From Alphaproteobacteria bacterium (lineage in GTDB: Bacteria > Pseudomonadota > Alphaproteobacteria > UBA9219 > RFNS01), in contig WGMR01000003.1 of NCBI GenBank assembly GCA_016124955.1, positions 232,676 through 296,675 on the forward strand: a DNA stretch of 64,000 bases. Reading direction: 5' to 3'. The translations under genes and the position numbers were made by a program. The notes under the pieces were generated by a model, which made no database searches, had not been told where the DNA came from, and saw only the letters and a list, made by a program, of their open reading frames with translations. This document shows, one piece after another, positions 51,863-63,377 of this stretch. Numbering within the stretch: the stretch's first letter is position 1; each line of letters begins with the position of its first letter.

Positions 51863-52951
51863 GTGACCCAGAAGCCAATCAAGCGCATAGCCATCCTGAC
51901 CAGTGGCGGCGATTGCGCCGGCCTTAACGCCATTATCCGATCCGCCGTGCTGCGCGCCGCCAGCTATGGCTGGGAAATGCTCGGTATCCTTGATGGTGCG
52001 CACGGCCTGTTTTTTGATCCGCCGCAGGTACAGCCGTTGACGGTCCAGGATGTCGATACGCTCATGTTGCGGCGCGGCGGAACCATCCTCGGCACCACCA
52101 ACAAGGGGGATCCCTTCGCCTACCCCATGCCCGATGGCACGGTAAAGGACCGCTCGGATGAACTCCTTGTGCAATGGAACAAGCTGGGCTGCGACGCGCT
52201 GATCGGTATCGGCGGCGACGGCAGCCAGGCCATCCTGCTCAAGCTTGCACAAAAAGGCGGGTTTAACCTGATCGGCGTTCCCAAAACCATCGATAACGAT
52301 CTCGGCATGACAGAAACTTCCGTCGGGTTCGATACCGCGGTCGCGGTGGCGACCGAAGCGCTTGATCGCCTGCAGCCGACCGCAGCCAGCCACGACCGGA
52401 TCATGGTGCTTGAAGTGATGGGGCGCGATGCCGGGCATATCGCGCTGGCTGCCGGCATTGCCGGCGGCGCGGATGTGATCCTGATCCCCGAAATTCCATA
52501 CGACATCAACAAGGTCGCCGCGCATATCCGCAAGATCCACGAACGCGGCCGCAGCTTCGCGCTCGTCGTGGTGTCCGAAGCGGTCAAAACGGTATCCGGC
52601 AGCGCCATAACCAAGGAATTCAGCGGCGGGCAAAAGCGCCTCGGCGGCATCGGCGCCTATATCGCCGAGCAGATCACCGAGCTTTGCAAGGCGGAAACCC
52701 GCGTCACCGTGCTCGGGCATGTGCAGCGCGGGGGGCAACCGAGCGCGCAAGACAGGTTGCTCGCTTCCGCCTTCGGGGTGCGTGCGGTCGATCTGATCAG
52801 GGAAGGCAAATCTTATCGTATGGTTGCGTGGTCGAACCGCGAAGTGGTTGATGTCCCCATCGCGGAAGCCATTAAGCACTATCAGGTTGTGGAAAAGCAC
52901 GGAACGTTAATGCGCACAGCACGCGGACTTGATATCTGCTTCGGTGATTGA
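51863..52951 (+). CDS. pfkA: 6-phosphofructokinase, probably ATP-dependent
   Basis: Phosphorylates fructose-6-phosphate in glycolysis. The 362 residues have LTSGGDCAGLNA at 12-23, IGGDGSQ at 116-122, VPKTIDND at 139-146, VEVMGR-type LEVMGRDAGH and GHVQRGGQP. Gly120 sits at the position equivalent to E. coli Gly104, which favours ATP, while Lys141 replaces E. coli Gly124, which is common in PPi-type enzymes. The combination occurs in ATP-using group III enzymes. It is not beside other glycolysis genes here. Confidence 0.88.
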   Translation: MTQKPIKRIAILTSGGDCAGLNAIIRSAVLRAASYGWEMLGILDGAHGLFFDPPQVQPLTVQDVDTLMLRRGGTILGTTNKGDPFAYPMPDGTVKDRSDELLVQWNKLGCDALIGIGGDGSQAILLKLAQKGGFNLIGVPKTIDNDLGMTETSVGFDTAVAVATEALDRLQPTAASHDRIMVLEVMGRDAGHIALAAGIAGGADVILIPEIPYDINKVAAHIRKIHERGRSFALVVVSEAVKTVSGSAITKEFSGGQKRLGGIGAYIAEQITELCKAETRVTVLGHVQRGGQPSAQDRLLASAFGVRAVDLIREGKSYRMVAWSNREVVDVPIAEAIKHYQVVEKHGTLMRTARGLDICFGD

Positions 52952-53175
52952 TTCGCTTTTCTCTCTATATAGAAAAGCTTAGCGCCTGCATGCGATAGTT
53001 AGCCGTTTTAATTCCTCGTTAAGGTAAAGATTCAGTTACAGCTTTTTGGAATCCCTGAATAATTCTTCCGGAAGCGAAATCTTATTGCGAATCTAGCTGT
53101 CAAGGACTCTTTGCAAAAATCGGTCACGGATTCGGGTGTATAGTTTTGTTGCTCGCCCGAAACAAGGAGAAGCCG

Positions 53176-53379
53176 ATGTCTCTGGTCAAGAGAATAGAAA
53201 CATTGCGTAACCGCCATTCCGAGCTTGATGCAATCCTCCATGATGAAGAACACAGGCCGCTACCGGACATCAGCCGTGTTCACCGCTTCAAGCGCGAAAA
53301 GCTGAAAATCAAGGACGAGATCACGCGATTATCGTCCTTCGTCCCCTATAACCAAGAAGCCCAGCGCCGGAGCGCGTAG
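53176..53379 (+). CDS. YdcH-family (DUF465) coiled-coil protein
   Basis: 67 residues: MSLVKRIETLRNRHSELDAI, then PDISRVHRFKREKLKIKDEI. It is a paralogue of the protein at 51521 with the same length and helical pattern. The ATG at 53176 is chosen because AAGGAG precedes it and the upstream frame (to 53146) is short. A strong hairpin terminator follows. Confidence 0.78.
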   Translation: MSLVKRIETLRNRHSELDAILHDEEHRPLPDISRVHRFKREKLKIKDEITRLSSFVPYNQEAQRRSA

Positions 53380-53404
53380 AAAAGGCACATCCCCCCCTGA
53401 AATT

Positions 53405-53445
53405 ACCCCCGGTCCCGCTGGGAAACCTGTCAGGGCCGGGGGTTT

Positions 53446-53447
<2 letters not shown>
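53405..53447 (+). terminator. rho-independent terminator after the YdcH gene
   Basis: ACCCCCGG (53405-53412) pairs with CCGGGGGT (53436-53443) and CCC (53414-53416) with GGG (53433-53435), followed by five T. The AACS stop codon lies inside the T-run, so the hairpin probably also ends that convergent transcript. Confidence 0.75.
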
Positions 53448-55422
<1,975 letters not shown>

Positions 55423-55463
55423 GGCTGCTCCGAAGCCGGAATCGAAGCCATGATACTAGCGGC

Positions 55464-56210
55464 TTAGTTCTGTTCCGTCACCGTTTCGCCGGGCAAGGTG
55501 AAATCCTTGCCGGGGGCATCTTCGGCGAACGGGCTTTGCTCGTCGGTTTCGTCGGTGCCCGGATTGTCGGCGGCCAGCGGCATGGGCGCATCCTCGGGCT
55601 CAGCGGTCTGGGCGTCTTCCTCGCCGCCCGCCTGTTGCGCGGCAAGACGGGCCGCCTTCGCGGCTTCCTTTTCCTGACGCTTGATGCGGCGTTCCGCCTT
55701 CTTGATCGCGGCTTCAAGGTCGCTACGCTTGCAAAGGCCGATCAGAACGGGGTCACGCGGCTTGATCTGCGAAGCATTCCAATGCGTACGGTCACGGATC
55801 TTGTTGATCGTGTCCTTCGTGGTGCCGATCAGGCGCGCGATCTGCGCATCCTGCAGATCCGGGTATGTCTTGAGCAGGAAGGCGATTCCGTCCGGCTTGT
55901 CCGCGCGCTTGGTGACCGGCGTGTAACGCGGGCCCTTGCTGCGTGCGACCGGCTGCGGCAAATCGGAGCGCAAAATCTTCAGCTTCGCGCGCGTGTCGTT
56001 TTCGCAGCGCTTGATCTCCTCGTCCGTAAGCTGGCCCGCCACAACGGGGTTCATGCCGACCATACCGACGGCAACCTCGGCGTCGGCGATCGCCTGCACT
56101 TCAAGCGCGTGCAGACCGCAGAAATCAGCAATCTGCTCGAACGAAAGGGTCGTATTGTCCACGAGCCAAACGGCGGTTGCCTTCGGCATCAGGGGCATAT
56201 GCTGGGCCAT
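55464..56210 (-). CDS. trcR: DUF1013 / TrcR-like cell-cycle regulator
   Basis: 248 residues. The first part (MPKATAVWLVDNTTLSFEQI) and the HTH-like segment (LKTYPDLQDAQIARLIGTTK, DTINKIRDRTHWN) match the alphaproteobacterial DUF1013 family, whose Caulobacter member TrcR activates cell-cycle regulator genes (from memory). The C-terminal 80 residues are acidic low-complexity (EEDAQTAEPEDAPMPLAADN). The ATG at 56210 with AAGGAGAG upstream is chosen over an in-frame TTG at 56231. Its neighbours (quinone oxidoreductase, DUF1192) are the usual ones in this class. Confidence 0.8.
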   Translation of the reverse strand: MAQHMPLMPKATAVWLVDNTTLSFEQIADFCGLHALEVQAIADAEVAVGMVGMNPVVAGQLTDEEIKRCENDTRAKLKILRSDLPQPVARSKGPRYTPVTKRADKPDGIAFLLKTYPDLQDAQIARLIGTTKDTINKIRDRTHWNASQIKPRDPVLIGLCKRSDLEAAIKKAERRIKRQEKEAAKAARLAAQQAGGEEDAQTAEPEDAPMPLAADNPGTDETDEQSPFAEDAPGKDFTLPGETVTEQN

Positions 56211-56340
56211 AACTCTCTCTCCTTGGTCCAAAAAAAACTAAAAAGCTTGCGCACGCGGCAGCGTTTCCGCAGCCGACGATCCGAAACCTACTTTTCCGGG
56301 ATCGATTTGATGCACCCATAAGATGCAACGAAGGCGCGCC

Positions 56341-57345
56341 CTAAAGCGCCGCAACCTCAAGCACAATCTTACCACTATGCTGGCCCGATTCCATAACTTT
56401 ATGTGCCTCCCCCGCCTCGGAAAGCCTGAATTTCTTATATATCAATGGCTTGAGCAGCCCCGTGGAGACCCACGGCCATATCTGGCGCTCCACCACACCC
56501 GCAATACGGGCCTTTTCCTCGGCGCTACGGTGACGCAACGTAGAGCCCGTCAAAACCAGCTGATTGAACATCACGCGCAGCAGATCCACCTGCCCCGTGC
56601 GGCCAAGCTGCATGGCGATGCTGACATGCCGACCGTGCGGCGCCAGCACCTGTATGTTGCGCGCAACATAATCGCCGCCCAGGATATCGAACACGACATC
56701 AACGCCCCTGTCCTGCGTTTGTTCGCGCACGACCTGCACAAAATCCTCGGTGTTGTAGTTAATCGCGCGATCGGCGCCGCGCTGCTCGCACGTTTTGCAT
56801 TTCGTATCGCTGCCGGCTGTCGTGAAAACCCGCGCGCCGTGTAACCGCGCCATGCTGATCCCGATCGTACCGATCCCGCTTGCGCCGCCATGAATAAGCA
56901 CGGAACCATCGGGCTTCAGCCCGCCTGCTTCGAACACATTGGCCCAGACCGTGAAAATCCCTTCGGGCAGCGCCGCAGCCTGGTCATAGCTTACGGTGCT
57001 CGCAAGCGGCAGGCATTGCCCGGCTGGCGCAACCGCATATTCGGCGTAACCGCCGCCGTCTAGCAGCGCACAAACCCTGTCGCCTACTTCATAGCGTTTC
57101 ACGCCCTCGCCAATGGCGGCAACAATGCCCGAAACTTCAAGCCCGAGCACCGGGCTGGCGCCCGGCGGCGGCGGGTATTTGCCCTTACGCTGCAGCAGGT
57201 CGGCACGATTCAGCGCCGTACAAGCAACCTTGATCAGCACTTCGCCCGCCGCCGGTTGCGGCACGGCGCGCTCGGCCATCTGCAGGACTTCGGGCCCGCC
57301 CTCTTCCGTAATTTCTATATAGTTCATGCGCTCTGGTAACGTCAT
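56341..57345 (-). CDS. NAD(P)H quinone oxidoreductase, PIG3 type (zinc-less MDR family)
   Basis: 334-residue medium-chain reductase with the N-terminal GroES-like domain (NRADLLQRKGKYPPPPGASP) and Rossmann NADPH-binding loop HGGASGIGTIGIS. The zinc-ligand pattern of alcohol dehydrogenases is missing. It matches the TP53I3/PIG3-like quinone reductases. Starts at 57345 or 57327 (MNYIEITEEGG) are both possible. Confidence 0.85.
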   Translation of the reverse strand: MTLPERMNYIEITEEGGPEVLQMAERAVPQPAAGEVLIKVACTALNRADLLQRKGKYPPPPGASPVLGLEVSGIVAAIGEGVKRYEVGDRVCALLDGGGYAEYAVAPAGQCLPLASTVSYDQAAALPEGIFTVWANVFEAGGLKPDGSVLIHGGASGIGTIGISMARLHGARVFTTAGSDTKCKTCEQRGADRAINYNTEDFVQVVREQTQDRGVDVVFDILGGDYVARNIQVLAPHGRHVSIAMQLGRTGQVDLLRVMFNQLVLTGSTLRHRSAEEKARIAGVVERQIWPWVSTGLLKPLIYKKFRLSEAGEAHKVMESGQHSGKIVLEVAAL

Positions 57346-57404
57346 GGCTACAAGATGCCGTTTTTTGTGTAATATGCAATCACTCTCTGACGACAGGAAA
57401 AGCC

Positions 57405-57593
57405 ATGGCCTTCAACCCCGATGAACTCGAACCCCAAAAACCGGTCGCCAAACCCAAAGACCTAACCGTCATGTCGGTTGGCGAACTGAAGGATTATATT
57501 ACCGAGCTGGAAACCGAAATCGCGCGCACGCGCGACGCAATCGCGAAGAAGGAAAGCCATCGCGGCTCGGTCGAAGGTTTGTTCAGGAGATAA
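57405..57593 (+). CDS. DUF1192 family protein
   Basis: 62-residue protein with an acidic N-terminus and a short coiled helix (VGELKDYITELETEIARTRD, AIAKKESHR). This is the small DUF1192 family common next to quinone oxidoreductase genes in alphaproteobacteria; its function is unknown. It is divergent from the reductase gene with a 59-bp gap. Confidence 0.75.
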   Translation: MAFNPDELEPQKPVAKPKDLTVMSVGELKDYITELETEIARTRDAIAKKESHRGSVEGLFRR

Positions 57594-57605
57594 CTTGAGG
57601 CAGGC

Positions 57606-58166
57606 CTAGATTTTTACCTGCTGGGCCTGCGGGCGCGCCAGCCAAGCGGGCATCCATGAAGCGCCTTTGCGCAAATCCGGCGCGGGCGGATTACTGCAAA
57701 TCGCCCATTTGCCGCGCAGCAATTTATACAGCGCATAAAAATACCACCCGCTGTTCGCCATGCAGTAATAGGAAAAGGAAAAATACGGGTCGAAGGAAAT
57801 CGCACCGCTCACGCCGTATGCCAGCGCGGCAAAGAAAAAGCCGGTCATCATCTTCATGCTGGTTGCCGGATTGCCGGAAGAACCGGCCATATAGCCCGAT
57901 TTGTCGATCACGGTCCCCTTGCCTGCGCCAAGCAAAAGCCGCGCGAACATCTTGTCCAGCGCCAGCACAAGGCAAAGCACGGGAACGTTGAACAAAAGGA
58001 TACCGAGGAAAGCCGCCTGCCCGTCTTCAACCGGCAGCGCAAGCGCGGCGGAAACGAACAGCGCGATCAGCATGCCGGTACGTGCAAGCGGGGTCGTCAG
58101 CAAACGCACGACGCCGCGCGAACCGTAGGGCGATCCATCGAGGTTTATGTAGGTTCGTCCTGTCAT
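57606..58166 (-). CDS. multi-pass membrane protein of unknown function
   Basis: 186 residues starting MTGRTYINLDGSPYGSRG, with four hydrophobic segments (TGMLIALFVSAALALPV, AFLGILLFNVPVLCLVLAL, MTGFFFAALAYGVSGAISF, CMANSGWYFYALYKLL). No known motif. The ATG at 58166 is used because longer frames (to 58292) overlap the upstream gene. It lies 31 bp after the ribbon-helix-helix gene on the same strand. Confidence 0.6.
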   Translation of the reverse strand: MTGRTYINLDGSPYGSRGVVRLLTTPLARTGMLIALFVSAALALPVEDGQAAFLGILLFNVPVLCLVLALDKMFARLLLGAGKGTVIDKSGYMAGSSGNPATSMKMMTGFFFAALAYGVSGAISFDPYFSFSYYCMANSGWYFYALYKLLRGKWAICSNPPAPDLRKGASWMPAWLARPQAQQVKI

Positions 58167-58197
58167 GGCAACGATTTTAAAGATCGCGCCCCCCGGG

Positions 58198-58425
58198 TCA
58201 ACCCGAAACAGGTTTATGCTTAATAGGCTCGCGTAATGCCTGCAAAACATACACCCTGAGCGCGCTCGATAGATTGCCGCTACGCCCCGCATCGACCGTC
58301 GCGACCAGCCGACTCAGCGATGTACCCCGGCGGCGTGCGATGGTGCGCAGCTCGCGCCAGAACTCTTCCTCCAGCGTTATGCTGGTTTCGTGGCCCGCAA
58401 TTCGGATGGAGCGTTTTTTAAGCAT
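58198..58425 (-). CDS. ribbon-helix-helix domain protein
   Basis: 75 residues: MLKKRSIRIAGHETSITLEE begins the strand and helix of an RHH_4-type fold, followed by FWRELRTIARRRGTSLSRLV and the second helix SSALRVYVLQALRE. Such proteins are small DNA-binding or regulatory factors. The ATG at 58425 lies inside the bioA end (overlap of eight bases), so expression is probably coupled to bioA. Confidence 0.75.
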   Translation of the reverse strand: MLKKRSIRIAGHETSITLEEEFWRELRTIARRRGTSLSRLVATVDAGRSGNLSSALRVYVLQALREPIKHKPVSG

Positions 58426-59710
58426 CGAGATCCGTCTGCATGGGTTGTGCCCTTTGCTTCGCACCGCGCTCCGCCCATTCCCCAAGCACGGTCGCAACCG
58501 CATCGGTCAACACACGCAACTCGTCGGGCATGATCGTGAAAGCGGGCGCGAGGTAAACAATGTTATGGAACGGCCTGATCCACACTTCATACGCCGGGAA
58601 GCGCGCGCGCATCCAGCGCAGATCGGGCACCGCGTCCAGCTCGACCGCACCGATGGCGCCAAGCGTCCGCACGGCGCGCACACCTTTGATCGCTTTGCAT
58701 TTTTCAAGCTCGTGCCGCATTTGCGCGCCAATCGCTTCCACCTGCTGCAGCCGCGGTTCCTGTTCGAACAAATCAAGCGAAGCGTTGGCGGCGGCGCAGG
58801 CAAGCGGGTTTCCCATATAGGTCGGCCCATGCATGAAGGCATGTTCGGGCGTATCGCTGTAAAAGGCTTCGAACACATGGCGCCGCGCCACTGTCGCCGC
58901 CATGGTCACCGCGCCGCCAGTCAGCGCCTTGCCCAGCGCGATGATGTCGGGCACCGCGCCATCGTGGTCGCACGCGAACATCGTGCCGGTGCGGCCGAAG
59001 CCCGTAAAAACTTCGTCGAAGATCAGCAGAATGTCGTGCCTGTCGGCCAGCCTGCGCAAATCGCGCAAAACGCCCGGCCCGTACATCAACATGCCGCCCG
59101 CGCCCTGCACCAGCGGCTCGACGATCATAGCGGCAATTTCGCTTTTGTGTTCGGCAAGAAAATCGTCGCATGCGCGCAGCGTCGCGGCATCCACGGGCAG
59201 ATCGAGGAAATATTGTTCGGGCAGATAGCCGGCAAACAGGCTGTGCATGCCTTCCTGCGGGTCGGTCACGCTCATCGCGCCCAGCGTATCGCCGTGATAG
59301 GCGTGCCTGAAGGCGACAAGCTTGCGCCGCTTCTGCCCGCGATTGATCCAGTATTGCACCGCCATCTTGAGCGCAATTTCAACCGCCACAGAGCCGGAGT
59401 CAGCCAGAAAAACATGATCAAGATCACCTGGCAACAATTTCGCGAGCCGCGCCGCAAGCCGTTCCGCCGGTTCGTGCGTAAAACCTGCGAGCATGACATG
59501 GCTGAACCTGTCCGCCTGCTCCTTCAACGCCTCGACAATATGCGGATGGTTATAGCCATGGCACTGCGTCCACCAAGCCGCGATGCCATCGGTCAGCACG
59601 CGCCCGTCCGTCAAAAATATCTTGCTGCCCTGCGCGCCCGCGACAGCCAGCGGCGCGGGCATGGTTTTCATCTGGGCATAGGGGAACCACAGATGGCCTT
59701 TCATGGGCAT
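58418..59710 (-). CDS. bioA: adenosylmethionine-8-amino-7-oxononanoate aminotransferase
   Basis: PLP enzyme that makes DAPA in biotin synthesis using SAM as amino donor. The 430 residues include the PLP-binding Asp232 in FDEVFTGFGRTG, the Schiff-base Lys261 in ALGKALTGG, HGPTYMGNPLAC and DSGSVAVEIALK. The other bio genes are not in the window. It ends over the RHH start and is 10 bp after fumC on the same strand. Confidence 0.93.
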   Translation of the reverse strand: MPMKGHLWFPYAQMKTMPAPLAVAGAQGSKIFLTDGRVLTDGIAAWWTQCHGYNHPHIVEALKEQADRFSHVMLAGFTHEPAERLAARLAKLLPGDLDHVFLADSGSVAVEIALKMAVQYWINRGQKRRKLVAFRHAYHGDTLGAMSVTDPQEGMHSLFAGYLPEQYFLDLPVDAATLRACDDFLAEHKSEIAAMIVEPLVQGAGGMLMYGPGVLRDLRRLADRHDILLIFDEVFTGFGRTGTMFACDHDGAVPDIIALGKALTGGAVTMAATVARRHVFEAFYSDTPEHAFMHGPTYMGNPLACAAANASLDLFEQEPRLQQVEAIGAQMRHELEKCKAIKGVRAVRTLGAIGAVELDAVPDLRWMRARFPAYEVWIRPFHNIVYLAPAFTIMPDELRVLTDAVATVLGEWAERGAKQRAQPMQTDLDA

Positions 59711-59720
59711 CGTCCCGCGA

Positions 59721-61112
59721 TCAATCCAGCGGGCGGGTCATCTCGCCCGGCCGCACGAACTTGTCGAAATCCTCGGCCTTAAGGATACCGAGCGTCACGG
59801 CGGCTTCCTTCAATGTCGTGCCTTCGGCATGCGCCTTCTTGGCGATCTTGGCGGCGTTGTCGTAGCCCACATGCGGGTTGAGCGCGGTCACGAGCATCAG
59901 CGATTCATGCAAAAGCTTGGCGATGCGCGCCTCGTCGGGCTCGATCCCGCTGATGCAGTTGTCGGTCAGGCTGCGCGCCGCATCGGCCAGCAAGCGCACC
60001 GATTGCAGCAAGCAATAAATCATCACCGGCTTGAACACATTCAGCTCGAAATGGCCGTTGGCGCCCGCGACAGAAACCGTCGTGTGGTTGCCCATCACCT
60101 GCGCCGCCACCATGGTCATGGCTTCCGCCTGCGTCGGATTGACCTTGCCGGGCATGATGGAGGAGCCGGGTTCGTTTTCCGGCAGCTTCAGTTCACCAAA
60201 GCCGCAGCGCGGCCCGGAACCGAGCAAACGCAGATCGTTCGCGATCTTCATGAAGCCGACCGCGATTGTGTTCATAACGCCCGAAGCCTCGACAATCGCA
60301 TCGTTGGTCGCAAGCGCTTCAAACTTGTTTTGCGCCGTGACAAACGGCTGCTTCGTTACGGCCGCAACCTGCGCCGCAAATTCCTCGGCAAAGCCCTTTT
60401 TGGCGTTCAGCCCTGTGCCCACCGCCGTGCCGCCCTGCGCCAGCGGGTAAAGCCGCGGCAAGCATTCGCGCGCGCGCGCAATGGCGTTGCGCACCTGCGT
60501 GGCATAGCCGGAAAATTCCTGCCCCAGCGTCAACGGCACCGCATCCTGCAAGTGGGTGCGCCCGATCTTGACGATATCCTTGAACGCCGAAACTTTCTTC
60601 TCGAGCGCACCCGCGCAGTGCTCCAGCGCGGGGATCAAGGCATTCGCGATCTCCATCACGGCGGCGATATGCATCGCGGTCGGGAAACTGTCGTTCGAGC
60701 TTTGTCCCATATTCACGTGGTCGTTGGGGTGCACGGGCTTCTTGCTACCCTTTTCCCCGCCCAGCAGCTCGATCGCGCGATTGGAAATCACCTCGTTCAA
60801 ATTCATGTTGGTCTGGGTACCGGAACCTGTTTGCCACACCACAAGCGGAAATTCGTTTTCCATCTTGCCATCGATAATCTCGTCCGCGGCCTTGACCATG
60901 GCTTCGCCCAGCTTTTTATCGAGCATGCCAAGCTTCATGTTGGCCAGCGCGGCCGAACGCTTTTGTATGGCGAAGGCGCAAATCAGCGCGGGCGGCATGC
61001 GCTCTCCGCCGATCTTGAAATTCTGCAGGCTGCGCTGGGTCTGCGCGCCCCAATAATGCTCGGCGGGCACTTCGATAGGACCGAATGAGTCGGTTTCAAT
61101 ACGGGGGGGCAT
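59721..61112 (-). CDS. fumC: fumarate hydratase class II
   Basis: Hydrates fumarate to malate. 463 residues with the superfamily signature [13 protein letters not shown] at 316-328, His187 in [20 protein letters not shown] and [13 protein letters not shown]. It completes the malate branch with mdh at 22626. The frame at its 5' end is divergent from panC with a 75-bp space. Its ATG at 61112 gives [11 protein letters not shown], normal for the family. Confidence 0.96.
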   Translation of the reverse strand: MPPRIETDSFGPIEVPAEHYWGAQTQRSLQNFKIGGERMPPALICAFAIQKRSAALANMKLGMLDKKLGEAMVKAADEIIDGKMENEFPLVVWQTGSGTQTNMNLNEVISNRAIELLGGEKGSKKPVHPNDHVNMGQSSNDSFPTAMHIAAVMEIANALIPALEHCAGALEKKVSAFKDIVKIGRTHLQDAVPLTLGQEFSGYATQVRNAIARARECLPRLYPLAQGGTAVGTGLNAKKGFAEEFAAQVAAVTKQPFVTAQNKFEALATNDAIVEASGVMNTIAVGFMKIANDLRLLGSGPRCGFGELKLPENEPGSSIMPGKVNPTQAEAMTMVAAQVMGNHTTVSVAGANGHFELNVFKPVMIYCLLQSVRLLADAARSLTDNCISGIEPDEARIAKLLHESLMLVTALNPHVGYDNAAKIAKKAHAEGTTLKEAAVTLGILKAEDFDKFVRPGEMTRPLD

Positions 61113-61186
61113 GTTTTATACTCCACGTAGCGTGTGACACGGCTATCTATTACTATCAAAGCCGCCCGGCAACAACGGCCCCGAAA

Positions 61187-62035
61187 ATGCACGATTTAAA
61201 GGTCTTTCGCACCGCCGCCGCCCTGCGCGGCACCATCAAATCGGCGGCGCCGGCGGGCGGGCGGCTGGCGCTTGTGCCCACCATGGGCGCACTGCACGAA
61301 GGACACCTTACGCTGGTGCGCCGCGCGCGCGAACTGGCCGATAGTATCGCCGTCTCTATTTTCGTGAACCCGACACAATTCGGCCCGCATGAAGATTTTT
61401 CCCGCTACCCGCGCGACGAAGCGGGCGATCTTGAAAAACTGCGCCGCGCGGGCGCAGACTTTGTGTATTGCCCCGATGTGGACGAAATTTATCCCGGCGG
61501 ACCATCCGCAAGCATCAAGGCAGCGGGCCCTGCGTTGATGGGCATGGAAAACGATTTTCGCCCCGGCCATTTCGATGGCGTCGTAACCGTCGTGCACAGA
61601 TTATTCGAACAGGTTCAGCCCGCGCTCGCACTGTTCGGCGAAAAGGATTACCAGCAATTGCTGACGATCAGGCGCATGGTGCGCGAACGCGCGTTGCCGA
61701 TTGAAATCGTCGGCGTTGATATCGTGCGCGAAAGCGATGGGCTCGCGCTCTCTTCGCGCAATATGTATCTCACGCCCGAACAACGCGCCGCTGCGCCCGC
61801 GCTGCACGCGGCCATGGTCGTTTGCGCGGCTGAAATGCGCGCAGGAAAACCGCAGGCGAAATCGCTCGATGCGGCGCGCGCGAAAATCGCGGCGGCGGGC
61901 TTTGATCTGCAGTATCTGGAAGCGCGCGATGCGGAAACGCTGGCGCGCGCAGACCATATAAGCGCAAAACCGGCTCGCCTGCTGGCGGCGGCCAAGCTCG
62001 GGCAAACCCGGCTGATTGATAATATTGAAATCTAG
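61187..62035 (+). CDS. panC: pantothenate synthetase
   Basis: Joins pantoate and beta-alanine with ATP. 282 residues with PTMGALHEGHLTLV at 31-44, FVNPTQFGPHEDFSRYPR, the ATP-binding segment FGEKDYQQL and SSRNMYL. The ATG at 61187 is used: the open frame to 61085 lies inside fumC. panB is not in the window. Confidence 0.95.
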   Translation: MHDLKVFRTAAALRGTIKSAAPAGGRLALVPTMGALHEGHLTLVRRARELADSIAVSIFVNPTQFGPHEDFSRYPRDEAGDLEKLRRAGADFVYCPDVDEIYPGGPSASIKAAGPALMGMENDFRPGHFDGVVTVVHRLFEQVQPALALFGEKDYQQLLTIRRMVRERALPIEIVGVDIVRESDGLALSSRNMYLTPEQRAAAPALHAAMVVCAAEMRAGKPQAKSLDAARAKIAAAGFDLQYLEARDAETLARADHISAKPARLLAAAKLGQTRLIDNIEI

Positions 62036-62157
62036 GCCCGGCTTAGCCCGAAACGCAGCCAGCTTCTGCGCGGCTTGGCGCCACACGTGGCATTGGGAAA
62101 TACGGCGGTGATGGCATCGCGTATTGCCGGCTTGATCGGGGCATCGGCATACTGGTT

Positions 62158-62886
62158 TTACCTGAAACGCGCTTCCATGCCGTAAACGTCAAATTTTGCC
62201 ACGCGCTTGCCTTCATCGTTTACCTCGAAGAACGCATCGCCAATCGTTTTTTCGCCCCTGCTCACACTTAGCATCGCTTCGATGATCGCCGGAACATGCT
62301 TCGGATCGACCGCAAGCGTACCGCCTGCCGGCACGTAAAAATCACCCCAGGTGCAGCGCCACGTCAGCGGCTCATCTACATCGAGGCAAAGACGCTGCGT
62401 ATCCGGGTTGACCTTAAACGAACAAACGCTGTCGGCTACGCGCTGGTAATCGCTACGCATGGTTTTGTGTTCAACGGTCCAGATGCCGCGGCCCGTTACA
62501 GAAACGCCAACATCCAGGGTGCCCGCATTGAGCTGCGCCCGGTGTTTGGTAATTTCTTCGCCGTACTTTTTAAAAACCTTGATAAAAAGCTTCCTGGCTT
62601 CACGCTCGCTATAGAGCTGGCCGTCAAACACCAGCCACAGATCCTTGGCGCGGGCGTTTATCTTGCTAAGCTCAAGGCTTCCTTCGTTGTTCAACGTATT
62701 GAAAATTTCACCCAGAAGCGGATACGCGCGGATCGTAGCTTTTTTCGTGTAGGTCTTGCCCTGCTCCAGCAACTTGCAAAGCAGGTTGAAATACGCTTCG
62801 TCGCTGACGGGCGGCGGACCGTCTGTCTTAGCTTGCTGCAACGGCGCAACGCTGACTTCTATTTTGCTTCTGTATGGCGCAAACAT
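62158..62886 (-). CDS. hypothetical protein (242 aa)
   Basis: Soluble protein of unknown function: MFAPYRSKIEVSVAPLQQAK, then a mixed alpha/beta body (ELSKINARAKDLWLVFDG, LNAGTLDVGVSVTGRGIW) and a C-terminal segment FFEVNDEGKRVAKFDVYGME. No membrane or signal segment. The frame continues without a stop for 41 codons after the TAA. No close family is recognised. Confidence 0.6.
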   Translation of the reverse strand: MFAPYRSKIEVSVAPLQQAKTDGPPPVSDEAYFNLLCKLLEQGKTYTKKATIRAYPLLGEIFNTLNNEGSLELSKINARAKDLWLVFDGQLYSEREARKLFIKVFKKYGEEITKHRAQLNAGTLDVGVSVTGRGIWTVEHKTMRSDYQRVADSVCSFKVNPDTQRLCLDVDEPLTWRCTWGDFYVPAGGTLAVDPKHVPAIIEAMLSVSRGEKTIGDAFFEVNDEGKRVAKFDVYGMEARFR

Positions 62887-63366
62887 TGTAAATCTTGCCT
62901 GTAAAACACCCTTTTACTGAATAGCTGCTTGTAGCAACCCAAGCGCCCTAAATACAATTAGTTTCACTATTGGCACCTTGTTTGCTCAGTATGTTTCGCG
63001 CTCATGCTGTGTTGTGAAATTATATTACCTGCTGAATATGCACAAAACCCTCCCAAAGCATTCATTTCGGTGATATAATGAAAATCTAGCTGTTGGTAAG
63101 CCTGTGGACAATTTATTTATACAGTAAAATCAATAACTTATGAGAGTACGGAAAGTTAACGAACTGTTCATTTTTCTCTGGACAAGGGCAAGGTGAATCA
63201 GTAGGTTGCGGCCTCTCCGGTGGGCAAGGTCCTGTTCGCCGGTGTGTACTTTGCACAAAACAGACAAGCATCGGGCGCCATAGTGCGACAGGCGCGATGT
63301 CGATTTTGTGCTCTTAAATTCAGGATCGGCGGAGGGCGAAACCCTTCCCTTGGCGCAAGCCTCGCG
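62887..63366. other. intergenic region upstream of the rRNA leader
   Basis: About 480 bp, A+T-richer than coding DNA, with no credible gene. A TATAAT at 63074-63079 lacks a good -35. The rRNA promoter must lie here, but I cannot call it confidently. Confidence 0.55.
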
Positions 63367-63377
63367 GCTCTTTGACA
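63367..63377 (+). promoter_or_regulatory. rRNA antitermination boxA
   Basis: GCTCTTTGACA at 63367-63377, followed by TAGTGAAC, is a boxA-type sequence normal in rRNA leaders of this class. It lies about 290 bases before 16S. Confidence 0.7.
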
